Of a DNA stretch of 64,000 nt, positions 35,343 to 45,967 are shown piece after piece; the stretch's first letter is position 1; each line of letters begins with the position of its first letter. The stretch spans positions 602,095-666,094 of the forward strand of contig OY759263.1 of the NCBI GenBank assembly GCA_963662155.1, read 5' to 3'. Under the pieces are notes generated by a model. That model did no database searches. It was not told the DNA's origin and worked only from the letters and a program-made list of their open reading frames with translations. The translations under genes and the position numbers were made by a program. The DNA comes from Lamellibrachia columna (lineage: Eukaryota; Annelida; Polychaeta; Sabellida; Siboglinidae).

Positions 35343-35579
35343 CCAGAAATGTGGTTGTATAAAATAAATTTGATGAATGTATTTCAAATGTTCACACTGG
35401 AACTGATCAACGTATTTCACTAGGCCGATTTTCAAATGCTCGAAAGCACAAACCATCACGTAGTCATAGCATTGTAATCAGTCTCCAGGGTAGGTGAATC
35501 TAGCCATTAGTTATGTTGATGCTTTAAACCATTGGACAGTTTCGTTATCACTATTTGATTTAATGTTTAATGAATAATT

Positions 35580-35629
<50 letters not shown>

Positions 35630-35653
35630 TGTATATATATATGTATATATATA

Positions 35654-35712
<59 letters not shown>
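35580..35712. repeat. (TA)n and (TATG)n microsatellite
   Basis: Alternating AT with a short TATG block at 35600-35632. Confidence 0.98.
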
Positions 35713-35716
<4 letters not shown>

Positions 35717-35869
35717 ATGTTGTTGCTGTTTATGTAGTTGTTATATTCTTCCAGAACTAACACTTAACATTTTAATAACTTGCTAAATAAAATATTGTTT
35801 TGACTGATAATTTACTTTTGGTTTCAATATTTTCAAAAGTAAATTTACTGTCTTTATTTTTTCTGAATG

Positions 35870-36395
35870 AATGTGCTTGTGGCCAAGTTTTACGTTGGTC
35901 AATATTTATATTTATCCTGAATTAATGTTTCTTGCAGACAAGTTATACATTGGTCAATACTTATATTTATCCTGAATGAATGTTGCTTGCAATCAAGTTA
36001 TACAATGCTGAATACTTATATTTATCCTGAATGAATGTTGCTTGCAATCAAGTTATACATTGCTCAATACTTATTTGTATCCTGAATGAATGTTGCTTGG
36101 AGTAAAGTTATACATTGCTCAATACCTACATTCATCCTGAATGAATGATTCTTGCAGCCAAGTTATACATTGCTCAATTCTTAGTTGTATCCTGAATGAA
36201 TGTTGCTCGCAGTCATGTTTTACATTGCTTAATACTTATATTATCCTGAATGAATGTTGCTTGCAATCATGTTTTACATTGCTTAATACTTATATTATCC
36301 TGAATGAATGTTGCTTGCAATCATGTTTTACATTGCTTAATACTTATATTATCCTGAATGAATGTTGCTTGCAATCAAGTTATGTACTTATGTAC
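35870..36395. repeat. Distal, diverged part of the 55-bp MORN2 minisatellite
   Basis: About nine copies related to the array at 37510-39463. They have more substitutions, and at the acceptor position most read TTGCAATCAAG, TTGGAGTAAAG or CTCGCAGTCATG instead of TTGCAGCCAAG. The 3' splice-like AG is therefore often lost. A LINE fragment and a 24-bp array separate it from the proximal part. Confidence 0.92.
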
Positions 36396-36411
36396 TTAGT
36401 CCTCTTCACTC

Positions 36412-36482
36412 AAGGTAGAGCAAAGGTAGAGCAAAGGTAGAGCAAAGGTAGAGCAAAGGTAGAGCAAAGGTAGAGCAAAGGG
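36412..36482. repeat. 11-bp tandem repeat
   Basis: Six or seven copies of GGTAGAGCAAA, lying exactly at the 3' end of the LINE remnant (minus strand). Confidence 0.95.
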
Positions 36483-36720
36483 CCGAAATGAATCTTTTCC
36501 AACGCACTCTGTTGTTTGCTGCTTTCTTCATTTCTTTCCAGGTGGTTCCATGTTTCTTTACTTCCTCGTCTATTGATCTCCTCCAAGTAGTTTTGGGTCT
36601 GCCTGTTTTTCCTTTTCCTTGTGGGTTCCAGTCTAAGGCCTGTCTCGTGACATTATTGATTTGTTTTCGAAAGGTGTGTCCTATCCATGTCCATTTTCTT
36701 CTTGCAATCTCTTTCCTGAT
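36483..36720 (-). mobile_element. LINE ORF2 C-terminal fragment
   Basis: The minus-strand frame reads KEIARRKWTWIGHTFRKQIN, NVTRQALDWNPQGKGKTGRP, then KTTWRRSIDEEVKKHGTTWK and ending NRVRWKRFISAL. This is the well-known C-terminal module (RRW.WIGH...R...ALDWNPQGKR..GRP..TWRR) of a group of non-LTR retrotransposons. Only about 80 residues remain. It separates the two halves of the 55-bp array, so it probably inserted into the array or moved with it. Confidence 0.88.
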
Positions 36721-37485
36721 GCTGTGTTGGTCTGTCCTCCTGATGCTGTGTTGGTCTGTCCTCCTGATGCTGTGTTGGTCTGTCCTCCTGATGCTGTGTT
36801 GGTCTGTCCTCCTGATGCAGTGTTGGTCTTTCCTCCTGATGCTGTGTTGGTCTGTCCTCCTGATCCTGTGTTGATCTGTCCTCCTGATGCTGTGTTGGTC
36901 TGTCCTCATGATGCTGTGATGGTCTGTCCTCCTGATCCCGTGTTGGTCTGTCCTCCTGATGCTGTGTTGGTCTCTCCTCCTGATGCTGTGTTGGTCTGTC
37001 CTCCTGATCCTGTGTTGGTCTGTCCTCCTGATGCTGTGTTGGTCTCTCCTGATGCTGTGTTGGTCTGTCCTCCTGATCCCATGTTGGTCTGTCCTTCTGA
37101 TGGTGTGTTGGTCTCTCTTCCTGATGCTGTGTTGGTCTGTCCTCCTGATGCAGTGTTGGTCTTTCCTCCTGATGCTGTGTTGGTCTGTCCTCCTGATCCC
37201 GTGTTGGTTTGTCCTTCTGATGCTGTGTTGGTCTGTCCTCCTGATGCTGTGTTGGTCTCTCCTCCTGATGCTGTGTTGATCTGTCCTCCTGATCCTGTGT
37301 TGGTCTGTCCTCCTGATGCTATGTTGGTCTGTCCTCCTGATCCCGTGTTGGTATGTCCTTCTGATGCTGTGTTGATCTGTCCTCCTGATCCTGTGTTGGT
37401 CTGTCCTCCTGATCCTGTGTTGGTATGTTCTCCTGATCCTGTGTTGGTCTGTCCTCCTGATGCTGTGTTGGTCTGTCCTCCTCCA
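36716..37485. repeat. 24-bp minisatellite derived from the LINE C-terminal module
   Basis: About 32 copies of a 24-bp unit (GATGCTGTGTTGGTCTGTCC plus TCCT). On the minus strand it encodes the 8-residue repeat RRTDQHSI. The array is in frame with, and directly upstream of, KEIARRKWTWIGH of the LINE. In intact relatives a single segment of this kind precedes the WIGH motif, so the unit looks like an amplified LINE codon block. Confidence 0.9.
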
Positions 37486-37509
37486 GATTTCTTTGTTAAA
37501 TGTATCCAT

Positions 37510-39463
37510 TGCAGTATGTATGTTTATTCTGAATGAATGTTGCATACAGCCAAGTTATACGTTGCTTAAAACTTATATTTATCCTGAATGAATGTTGCTT
37601 GCAGCCAATATGTATGTTTATCCTGAATGAATGTTGCATGCAGCCAAGTTATACACAACTCAATACTTATGTTTATCCTTAATGAATGTTGCTTGCAGCC
37701 AAGCTATACATTGCTCAATACTTATATTTATATTGAATGAATGTTGCTCACGGCCAAGTTGTACATTCCTCAATATTTATGTTTATCCTGAATGGATGTT
37801 GCTTGCATCCAAGTTGTACATTGCTCAATATTTATGTTTATCCTGAATGAATGTTGCTTGCAGCCAAGTTGTACATTGCTCAATATTTATTTTTATCCTG
37901 AATGAATGTTGCTTGCAGCCAAGTTGTACATTGCTCAATATTTATATTTATCCTGAATGAATGTTGCATGCAGCCAAGTTGTACATTGCTCAATATTTAT
38001 ATTTATCCTGAATGAATGTAGCTTGCAGCCAAGTTGTACATTGCTCAATATTTATCCTGAATGAATGTAGCTTGCAGCCAAGTTGTACATTGCTCAATAT
38101 TTATATTTATCCTGAATGAATGTTGCTTGCAGCCAAGTTGTACATTGCTCAATATTTATATTTATCCTGAATGAATGTTGCTTGCAGCCAAGTTGTACAT
38201 TGCTCAATATTTATATTTATCCTGAATGAATGTTGCATGCAGCCAAGTTGTACATTGCTCAATATTTATATTTATCCTGAATGAATGTAGCTTGCAGCCA
38301 AGTTGTACATTGCTCAATATTTATCCTGAATGAATGTAGCTTGCAGCCAAGTTGTACATTGCTCAATATTTATATTTATACTGAATGAATGTTGCTTGCA
38401 GCCAAGTTGTACATTGCTCAATATTTATATTTATCCTGAATGAATGTTGCATGCAACCAAGTTGTACATTGCTCAATATTTATATTTATCCTGAATGAAT
38501 GTTGCTTGAAGCCAAGTTGTACATTGCTCAATATCTATATTTATCCTGAATGAATGTTGCTTGCAGCCAAGTTGTACATTGCTCAATATTTATATTTATC
38601 CTGAATGAATGTTGCATGCAGCCAAGTTGTACATTGCTCAATATTTATATTTATCCTGAATGAATGTTGCTTGCAGCCAAGTTGTACATTGCTCAATATT
38701 TATATTTATCCTGAATGAATGTTGCTTGCAGCCAAGTTGTACATTGCTCAATATTTGTATTTATCCTGAATGAATGTTGCTTGCAGCCAAGTTGTACATT
38801 GCTCAATATTTATATTTATCCTGAATGAATGTTGCTTGCAGCCAAGTTGTACATTGCTCAATATTTATATTTATCCTGAATGAATGTTGCTTGCAGCCAA
38901 GTTGTACATTGCTCAATATTTATATTTATCCTGAATGAATGTTGCATGCAGCCAAGTTGTACATTGATCAATATTTATATTTATCCTGAATGAATGTTGC
39001 TTGCAGCCAAGTTGTACATTGCTCAATATTTATATTTATCCTGAATGAATGTTGCTTGCAGCCAAGTTGTACATTGCTCAATATTTATATTTATCCTGAA
39101 TGAATGTTGCTTGCAGCCAAGTTGTACATTGCTCAATATTTAACATTGCTCAATATTTATATTTATCCTGAATGAATGTTGCTTGCAGCCAAGTTGTACA
39201 TTGCTCAATATTTATATTTATCCTGAATGAATGTTGCTTGCAGCCAAGTTGTACATTGCTCAATATTTATATTTATCCTGAATGAATGTTGCTTGCAGCC
39301 AAGTTGTACATTGCTCAATATTTATATTTATCCTGAATGAATGTTGCTTGCAGCCAAGTTGTACATTGCTCAATATTTATATTTATCCTGAATGAATGTT
39401 GCTTGCACCCAAGTTGTACATTGCTCAATATTTATATTTATCCTGAATGAATGTTGCTTGCAG
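37510..39463. repeat. 55-bp minisatellite carrying copies of a MORN2 3' splice site
   Basis: About 35 copies of a 55-bp unit containing TCCTGAATGAATGTTGCTTG then CAGCCAAGTTG. The last copy runs into MORN2 exon 39464, where TTGCTTGCAG is the true acceptor and CCAAGCGG is the exon start. Each unit thus repeats a branch-point-like CTGAATGA, the acceptor and about 5 exon bases. Copies are homogeneous, with a TTGCTT/TTGCAT/TAGCTT variation and one broken unit near 39141. Entering at an upstream copy would read through to an in-frame TGA within the unit. Confidence 0.95.
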
Positions 39464-39541
39464 CCAAGCGGAAGAGCAAGGAACTCACAGCGGGAGTGGT
39501 GCTGACTGGAATCTACATTTTCTCAAATGGAGATAAATATG
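39464..39541 (+). CDS. MORN2: MORN2 exon, N-terminal part
   Basis: This 78-nt exon lies between acceptor TTGCTTGCAG and donor GTAGGT. With two leading bases it reads KRKSKELTAGVVLTG then IYIFSNGDKY and leaves one G. IYIFSNGDKY is the first half of a MORN motif and matches the start of MORN2 (IFPNGDKY in relatives). The G combines with the next exon to give E, so the motif continues GDKY-E-GEYM. MORN2 is a small protein of the MORN-repeat family, implicated in spermatid and phagosome functions in mammals. The start-codon exon lies upstream and is not identified; a basic N-terminus is usual for the family. Its acceptor is the last of a long tandem series. Confidence 0.87.
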
Positions 39542-39689
39542 GTAGGTGCAAATGTTGATCCACTAGATTATGTCTCTTGTATGTGGTCAGTTTTGTAAGT
39601 GATTAAATCAGTGTTGAAACATAATATTATTTATGTACTTAAATGTTTATTTCTTTCTAGCAACTAGTACAAGTTGAATTGACACAAAT

Positions 39690-39745
39690 ATATATATATG
39701 TGTATGTATGTATGTATGTATGTATGTATGTATGTATGTATGTAT
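39690..39745. repeat. (TATG)n microsatellite
   Basis: About 12 TATG units preceded by TATATA in the MORN2 intron. Confidence 0.97.
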
Positions 39746-39825
39746 ATATATGTATATAAACTTTATTTATACACTAAAATCCAAAGTAAACTCTGTTCAG
39801 TGGTGTTTAAAAATCTAAAATGCTA

Positions 39826-40672
39826 TTCCAAAAAACATAACATATTTGTTAAGCATGACCTCGCTTTTAGGAATCCATGTTGAGATGAATTTAATCATTT
39901 ATGCCTAACAATGGAAGTCCATCATATGGTCTTTAATTAACCTTTCTAATAATTTACAAATAACTCACGTAAAACTCACTGGTTTGTAAATCTCTTCTGG
40001 CTTATTTCTCGAACCCTTTTTAAATAATGATATGTTTGTTTCTTTCCATTCAAAGGGAAAATCTCCCTCTTTTAATGATAAGTTGAACACTCTTGCAAGT
40101 GGTATACTGATTTATTCTACTGTTTCAATTGGTAGTTTCGAGGAATTCCGTCCATACCCAGTAATTTATTATCCTTTGTTGCCTTTATTTTCTTAGCTAC
40201 CATTTTTGGAGTTACAATTAAGTGCCTTAAATAGTCAGATTTAACCTCCTGAAATTTAGCATCTGGAACTAGTAGTGAACTAATATCCTCTCTCGTAAAC
40301 ACTGAACTGAAGTAACCATTTAGGTCTTCTGCCATTAAAAACCCTTGTTAGATTATATTTCTAGAGGTCCAACCTTGTCTCGTACGTTTTGTTTACGCCT
40401 GACAGATGCGTGAAAACTCTTGCTGTCATTTTTTATGTTATATGCTAGTTTTTGCTCATAGCTTCTTTTAGATTGTCTAATTTCAGTCGTAGCTGCATTA
40501 AGTGCCTCTTTATAATTTGCATAGTCTTTATCCTTTCTGGTACACCTATAAACCTTTCACATAGTTTACTTGAACACTATTTTCTAATAGCTTCTTTTGA
40601 CAAGAGTTTCTTTCTAGACTGTTTTCCGTGTTTTTTCAAGGGAACAAATGTATCGATGATACTCTCAATTTC
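39826..40672 (-). mobile_element. CR1 fragment in the MORN2 intron
   Basis: Minus-strand CR1 piece covering the end of the endonuclease-RT linker (EIESIIDTFVPLKKHGKQSR, TEIRQSKRSYEQKLAYNIKN) through GFLMAEDLNGYFSSVFTRED to the first RT block near CLTNMLCFLE. Many substitutions, frameshifts and stops make it an older copy than those at 7605 and 28203. Its 5' edge abuts the L2-like element at about 40673. Confidence 0.9.
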
Positions 40673-41636
40673 ATCATCACAGCAGTACAGCATGGTCAAG
40701 TGTATCAAACGCAGCAGAAAGGTCCAGTAGCACCAGAAGTATGCCCCGACGTGCGTCGATCGACTGTGCCACATCATTGCGGATGCGCAATAGCGCCGTC
40801 TCAGCGCTATGACGTCGTCAATGTGCGCTCTGGTGGACTGTATATATGCCGTTTTCATCGAGAAAGTGTTGTAATTGCTGTGCGAAGAAGCGCTCTGCTG
40901 CTTCGGCTGCAAACGAGATGTTGGAGATGGGGCGATAGTTGGACAGTACATTGACGTCATAATCACGTTTCTGCAATACTGGTATTACAATGGCTTGCTT
41001 CATTGGAAGAGGATAGGGACGCATTGATTATGCCTGCTAAGACCGGAGAGAGAGCATCAACATGTCGCTTAAGGAGCAATGATGGCAGTGAGTCAAGATC
41101 ACATGACTTGGCAGCGGATGCCAACACTGTCCTCTTTATGTTTGTCGGCGACGCAGCCTCGAAGGACACTAGTGGACATGTGACATCTGTCGATATTTCG
41201 TCGACTGGCTACCGAGACAGATTGCAGAGGAGAGCATCAAACTTCTCAAAGAAGCTTCTCTGTAATGTAGTAGCACCTGTAGAGTCTGTTGCATTCGACC
41301 CTTCAGGAAAGGACCAACTACCATCTCGGCCAAGCAGTGTGTTGGCGACCTTATTGATCCGTCGCATGTTGCCGCCAGCTTCCATGAACTCTGACAGGTA
41401 GTACTGTGACCGAGTCTTCCTTAGTGCCTTCCGGAAAGTGTTGCGTAGATCCGTGTAAATCTGACGATGGACTGTCAGGCCAGATCGTCGCCATTGGCGT
41501 ACAGCGCGGCGTAGAGCATGTTTCCCGTCAGCCACCTCGCTGGTATGCCACGGAGTCATTGGCCTCGTTGTGATAGACCGTGAGATGAGAGATGCATGGG
41601 CATCAACGTAGGCAGGCGTCATAACGAGAAAGAAGG
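40673..41636 (-). mobile_element. L2/CR1-like LINE, RT side
   Basis: Minus-strand element split by the 38-bp array. This part carries the linker RPMTPWHTSEVADGKHALRR and AVRQWRRSGLTVHRQIYTDL, and then NTFRKALRKTRSQYYLSEF. The RT start follows: KQAIVIPVLQKRDYDVNVLS and NYRPISNISFAAEAAERFFA, to [14 protein letters not shown] residues and a [13 protein letters not shown] block in another frame. The catalytic YADD region is missing, cut at the junction with the CR1 fragment. Confidence 0.87.
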
Positions 41637-43723
41637 ACTGCTGGATCCAGTTGAGGAGTATGGACGTCAGAAGGACTGCTGGATCCAGCTCAGGAGTATG
41701 GACGTCAGAAAGACTGCTGGATCCAGCTCAGGAGCATGGACGTCAGAAAGACTGCTGGATCCAGTTGAGGAGCATGGACGTCAGAAAGACTGCTGGATCC
41801 AGTTCAGGAGTATGGACGTCAGAAAGACTGCTGGATCCAGCTCAGGAGTATGGACGTCAGAAAGACTGCTGGATCCAGCTCAGGAGCATGGACGTCAGAA
41901 AGACTGCTGGATCCAGTTGAGGAGCATGGACGTCAGAAAGACTGCTGGATCCAGTTCAGGAGTATGGATGTCAGAAAGACTGCTGGATCCAACTCAGGAG
42001 TATGGACGTCAGAAAGACTGCTGGATCCAGCTCAGGAGTATGGATGTCAGAAAGACTGCTGGATCCAGCTCAGGAGCATGGACGTCAGAAAGACTGCTGG
42101 ATCCAGTTGAGGAGTATGGACGTCAGAAAGACTGCTGGATCCAGTTCAGGAGTATGGACGTCAGAAAGACTGCTGGATCCAGCTCAGGAGCATGGACGTC
42201 AGAAAGACTGCTGGATCCAGTTGAGGAGTATGGACGTCAGAAAGACTGCTGGATCCAGTTCAGGAGTATGGACGTCAGAAAGACTGCTGGATCCAGCTCA
42301 GGAGTATGGACGTCAGAAGGACTGCTGGATCCAGCTCAGGAGTATGGACGTCAGAAAGACTGCTGGATCCAGCTCAGGAGTATGGACGTCAGAAAGACTG
42401 CTGGATCCAGCTCAGGAGCATGGACGTCAGAAAGACTGCTGGATCCAGCTCAGGAGTATGGATGTCAGAAAGACTGCTGGATCCAGCTCAGGAGCATGGA
42501 CGTCAGAAAGACTGCTGGATCCAGCTCAGGAGTATGGATGTCAGAAAGACTGCTGGATCCAGCTCAGGAGCATGGACGTCAGAAGGACTGCTGGATCCAG
42601 TTGAGGAGTATGGACGTCAGAAGGACTGCTGGATCCAGTTCAGGAGTATGGACATAAGAAGGACTGCTGGATCCAGTTCAGGAGTATGGACGTCAGAAGG
42701 ACTGCTGGATCCAGTTCAGGAGTATGGACGTCAGAAGGACTGCTGGATCCAGTTCAGGAGTATGGACGTCAGAAGGACTGCTGGATCCAGTTCAGGAGTA
42801 TGGACGTCAGAAGGACTGCTGGATCCAGTTCAGGAGTATGGACGTCAGAAAGACTGCTGGATCCAGCTCAGGAGTATGGACGTCAGAAGGACTGCTGGAT
42901 CCAGCTCAGGAGTATGGACGTCAGAAAGACTGCTGTATCCAGCTCAGGAGTATGGACGTCAGAAAGACTGCTGGATCCAGTTCAGGAGCATGGACGTCAG
43001 AAAGACTGCTGGATCTAGCTCAGGAGCATGGACGTCAGAAAGACTGCTGGATCCAGTTCAGGAGCATGGACGTCAGAAAGACTGCTGGATCTAGCTCAGG
43101 AGCATGGACGTCAGAAAGACTGCTGGATCCAGTTCAGGAGTATGGACGTCAGAAAGACTGCTGGATCCAGCTCAGGAGTATGGATGTCAGAAAGACTGCT
43201 GGATCCAGCTCAGGAGCATGGACGTCAGAAAGACTGCTGGATCCAGCTCAGGAGTATGGATGTCAGAAAGACTGCTGGATCCAGCTCAGGAGCATGGAGG
43301 TCAGAAGGACTGCTGGATCCAGTTGAGGAGTATGGACGTCAGAAGGACTGCTGGATCCAGTTCAGGAGTATGGACATAAGAAGGACTGCTGGATCCAGTT
43401 CAGGAGTATGGACGTCAGAAGGACTGCTGGATCCAGTTCAGGAGTATGGACGTCAGAAGGACTGCTGGATCCAGTTCAGGAGTATGGACGTTAGAAGGAC
43501 TGCTGGATCCAGTTCAGGAGTATGGACGTCAGAAGGACTGCTGGATCCAGTTCAGGAGTATGGACGTCAGAAAGACTGCTGGATCCAGCTCAGGAGTATG
43601 GACGTCAGAAGGACTGCTGGATCCAGCTCAGGAGTATGGACGTCAGAAAGACTGCTGGATCTAGCTCAGGAGCATGGACGTCAGAAAGACTGCTGGATCC
43701 AGTTCAGGAGCATGGACGTCAGA
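41637..43723. repeat. 38-bp minisatellite amplified from LINE coding sequence
   Basis: About 55 copies of a 38-bp unit including GGAGTATGGACGTCAGAAAG and ACTGCTGGATCCAGCTCA. On the minus strand one frame reads ELDPAVFLTSMLL and the next WIQQSF, which is continuous with the L2-like LINE linker on both sides (VHAPELDPAVFLTSMLLS at the 43.7-kb edge, WIQQSFFLVMTPAYVDAHAS at the 41.6-kb edge). Two homogenised variant blocks (AAAGAC/AAGGAC, CTCAGG/TTCAGG/TTGAGG) recur, for example around 42590-42900 and 43300-43560, indicating a larger secondary duplication. Because 38 is not a multiple of 3, long mixed-frame readings result. Confidence 0.93.
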
Positions 43724-44480
43724 AGCCGCCAGATCAGCTGCAAACCGATTGTTATCGATAGCAGCGTACTTTCGATACCCGACATGGCGTTTCAGGCGAA
43801 TTAGATTTGTCTGATGTAGATCACATTCAATTGCATAGTGGTCAGTGATCAGCATCATCGGTGTAATAGCCGTGACGATCAGATGTGACGTTTCCGACGT
43901 GATGACAAGATTAAGCGTGTTTCCACGCTCATGAGTCACACCTCTGGCATGTTGTACAAAGCAAGACGTTTCCAGCAGGTCGGTCAAATTCTTTGCTTCA
44001 GTGCAAGTTGGATCAACATATCGCGTTTTAAAGTCCCCACCCCTGACAGTCTCGGTATGGTGGACCGCGGCGATGAGCAATGCCTTCCCAACGTCATCCA
44101 GGAAGGGGCGGAAATCAGACGTTGGCGGTCGGTAGAGAACGATCACACGCGTGGTAAAACCGATGCGGACGTTACGCAAAATAACGCAATGCGTCTCACG
44201 AGCGCTACCACATGGCTGGTGGATGAACGTGAAGTCCTCTCCTCAAAATTACTCGGACATGGGAGTCGTTTCGTCTTCTCCCAACCAAGTTTCCGTTAAG
44301 GCGACGTTGCGAATGGATCTTACGTTGATCAGGGCAAACTTTGCATGAAGGTCAGGCGAACTCCGCGCAATGAACGACCTATTACCAAAGCCCCTCGACG
44401 TCAGTTGAATAAAGTTTGCGGTGTTTACACTAGTTTGTTTATCAACAGAACTGACCTCATGGCACCGTCGGCTGACCACA
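43724..44480 (-). mobile_element. L2/CR1-like LINE, endonuclease side
   Basis: Minus-strand continuation across the 38-bp array. Endonuclease blocks are FALINVRSIRN, VALTETWLGEDE, TRVIVLYRPPTSDFRPFLDD, RGGDFKTRYVDPT and MMLITDHYAIECDL. Deletions remove part of the domain between RSIRN and VALTETWL. The catalytic DFN appears as DFK and GDFN-like spacing is kept. A non-functional copy. Confidence 0.87.
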
Positions 44481-45967
44481 CTGGTTATTGGCCTGGATCA
44501 CCTTAGACCGGCTTTTGTGCCACGTCTAGTTGGTGGCCGGTGTCATATTGTAAATGGACCCCCGTTCAAATGGACCCAGGGTCCATTTATCACTGTGGAA
44601 TTTGGACCGAGGGGTCCATATTCAGTCGCGGTAAATGAACCTCGGGCATGGTAAGCGTACCTATATCTAGATGATGATAATTATGATGTTTTGATATGTG
44701 AATCATTGTCATAGCTTAAATGTTACAGCTTGAACTTTAAACTAATTCTAGTAAGTACAGGCTGCAAGTGAGTCTGAGTTAAAATTCTCTCTTTATGTAA
44801 ACATGGTGAGATGCTTGGAGCAGCAAATAGCCTTTGATGGACTGCTTTCAAAGAGAATGAGCTCTTGTGAGCATGTTTTAAGGGTCGACCCATAACAAAG
44901 CATTATTGAAACTGTAGTTCATACGTGATTGCTAAAAGGCAATTTTGAGCTAAGTTGGGTGAGTAGATTAATTTCATATCAAACAGGAGTAGTTAGATGT
45001 TCAGTCGTGGAATTGGATTCCGGGTGTGGAAATGCAATTTCGAAAATATGGGAGGGTTCCATTCTCAATGGCATGGAAGCGGTGCCCCCTCCTCTGGACC
45101 TCCTACCCTCACTTTTATTAATATTTTTATTTATTGTAATTGACTCAGTGGCTATAATAAATGTAGCTCCACGCTGTTCTTACTTTATTTATATGGGGGG
45201 GTCCATTCTTATGTTATTTATATGGGGGGGGCCATTCTCAATGGCCGTGGAAAATGTACCCCATCTTTCCATGAACCTTCCAAACTTCAACTTTTGAAAT
45301 AAATAAGTATTATTTAATTAATATTTTTATTAGTATTAACTGTAATTTACTGAAAGGTAAAAAAATCAGGTGTCTTTGTACACCCATCTGGACGTACACT
45401 GCGTACGGACGCCAGAACGGTCACACCAGGTACAGCTGGCAGTGTCACCTCCGCTACTTGGTCAGCTGTCAGCATTCCGGCAAACATACAAGGCGATCTT
45501 CCTCAAGAATGTCCACGATGTCTAGTGTCTGAATGTCCGCGGCCACATGAGACAGAGAACTTACTGTTCAAGAATCTTGATTAGTGACAGCTTACACAGT
45601 GACTTCAAAATGAAGAACTATTTGCTAGTTTTGCAATGTATTTGCTAGTTTTGCCATGTAACGATATTGAGGGTGCGTGCAACCTGTGATCTTTTCAAAT
45701 CTTACATATTAGTTCAACGTGACTTCAACGCCTCAGAGCAAAGGCCAGTTTAAAAGTCAATGTAAAACGTATAATTGAAGGCACAAACAAGTCACAAACC
45801 TTCAACTTGCACACTTTGGACATTCACGATTATTACACAGCCACAATACAGAATTTAAACACGTTCATAAATAAAGATAATAGTCAGACCACAGCACAAG
45901 CAGCACTACAATCTCATTTGCATATCTTAAAAATATAAGTATAAACTGCAAAGCAGTGTATAAGTAT
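44481..45967. other. MORN2 intron, no further exon seen
   Basis: Contains a cluster of AATGGACCC/GGGTCCAT motifs at 44553-44610 and 45190-45240 and two 'tatatgggggg' stretches. No exon or transposon protein was recognised. Confidence 0.5.

Noticed and set aside
36141..37846. Cys-rich or Pro/Asp-rich frames across the 55- and 24-bp arrays as secreted peptides
   Set aside because: They lie on both strands of tandem repeats and one merges into a known LINE module.
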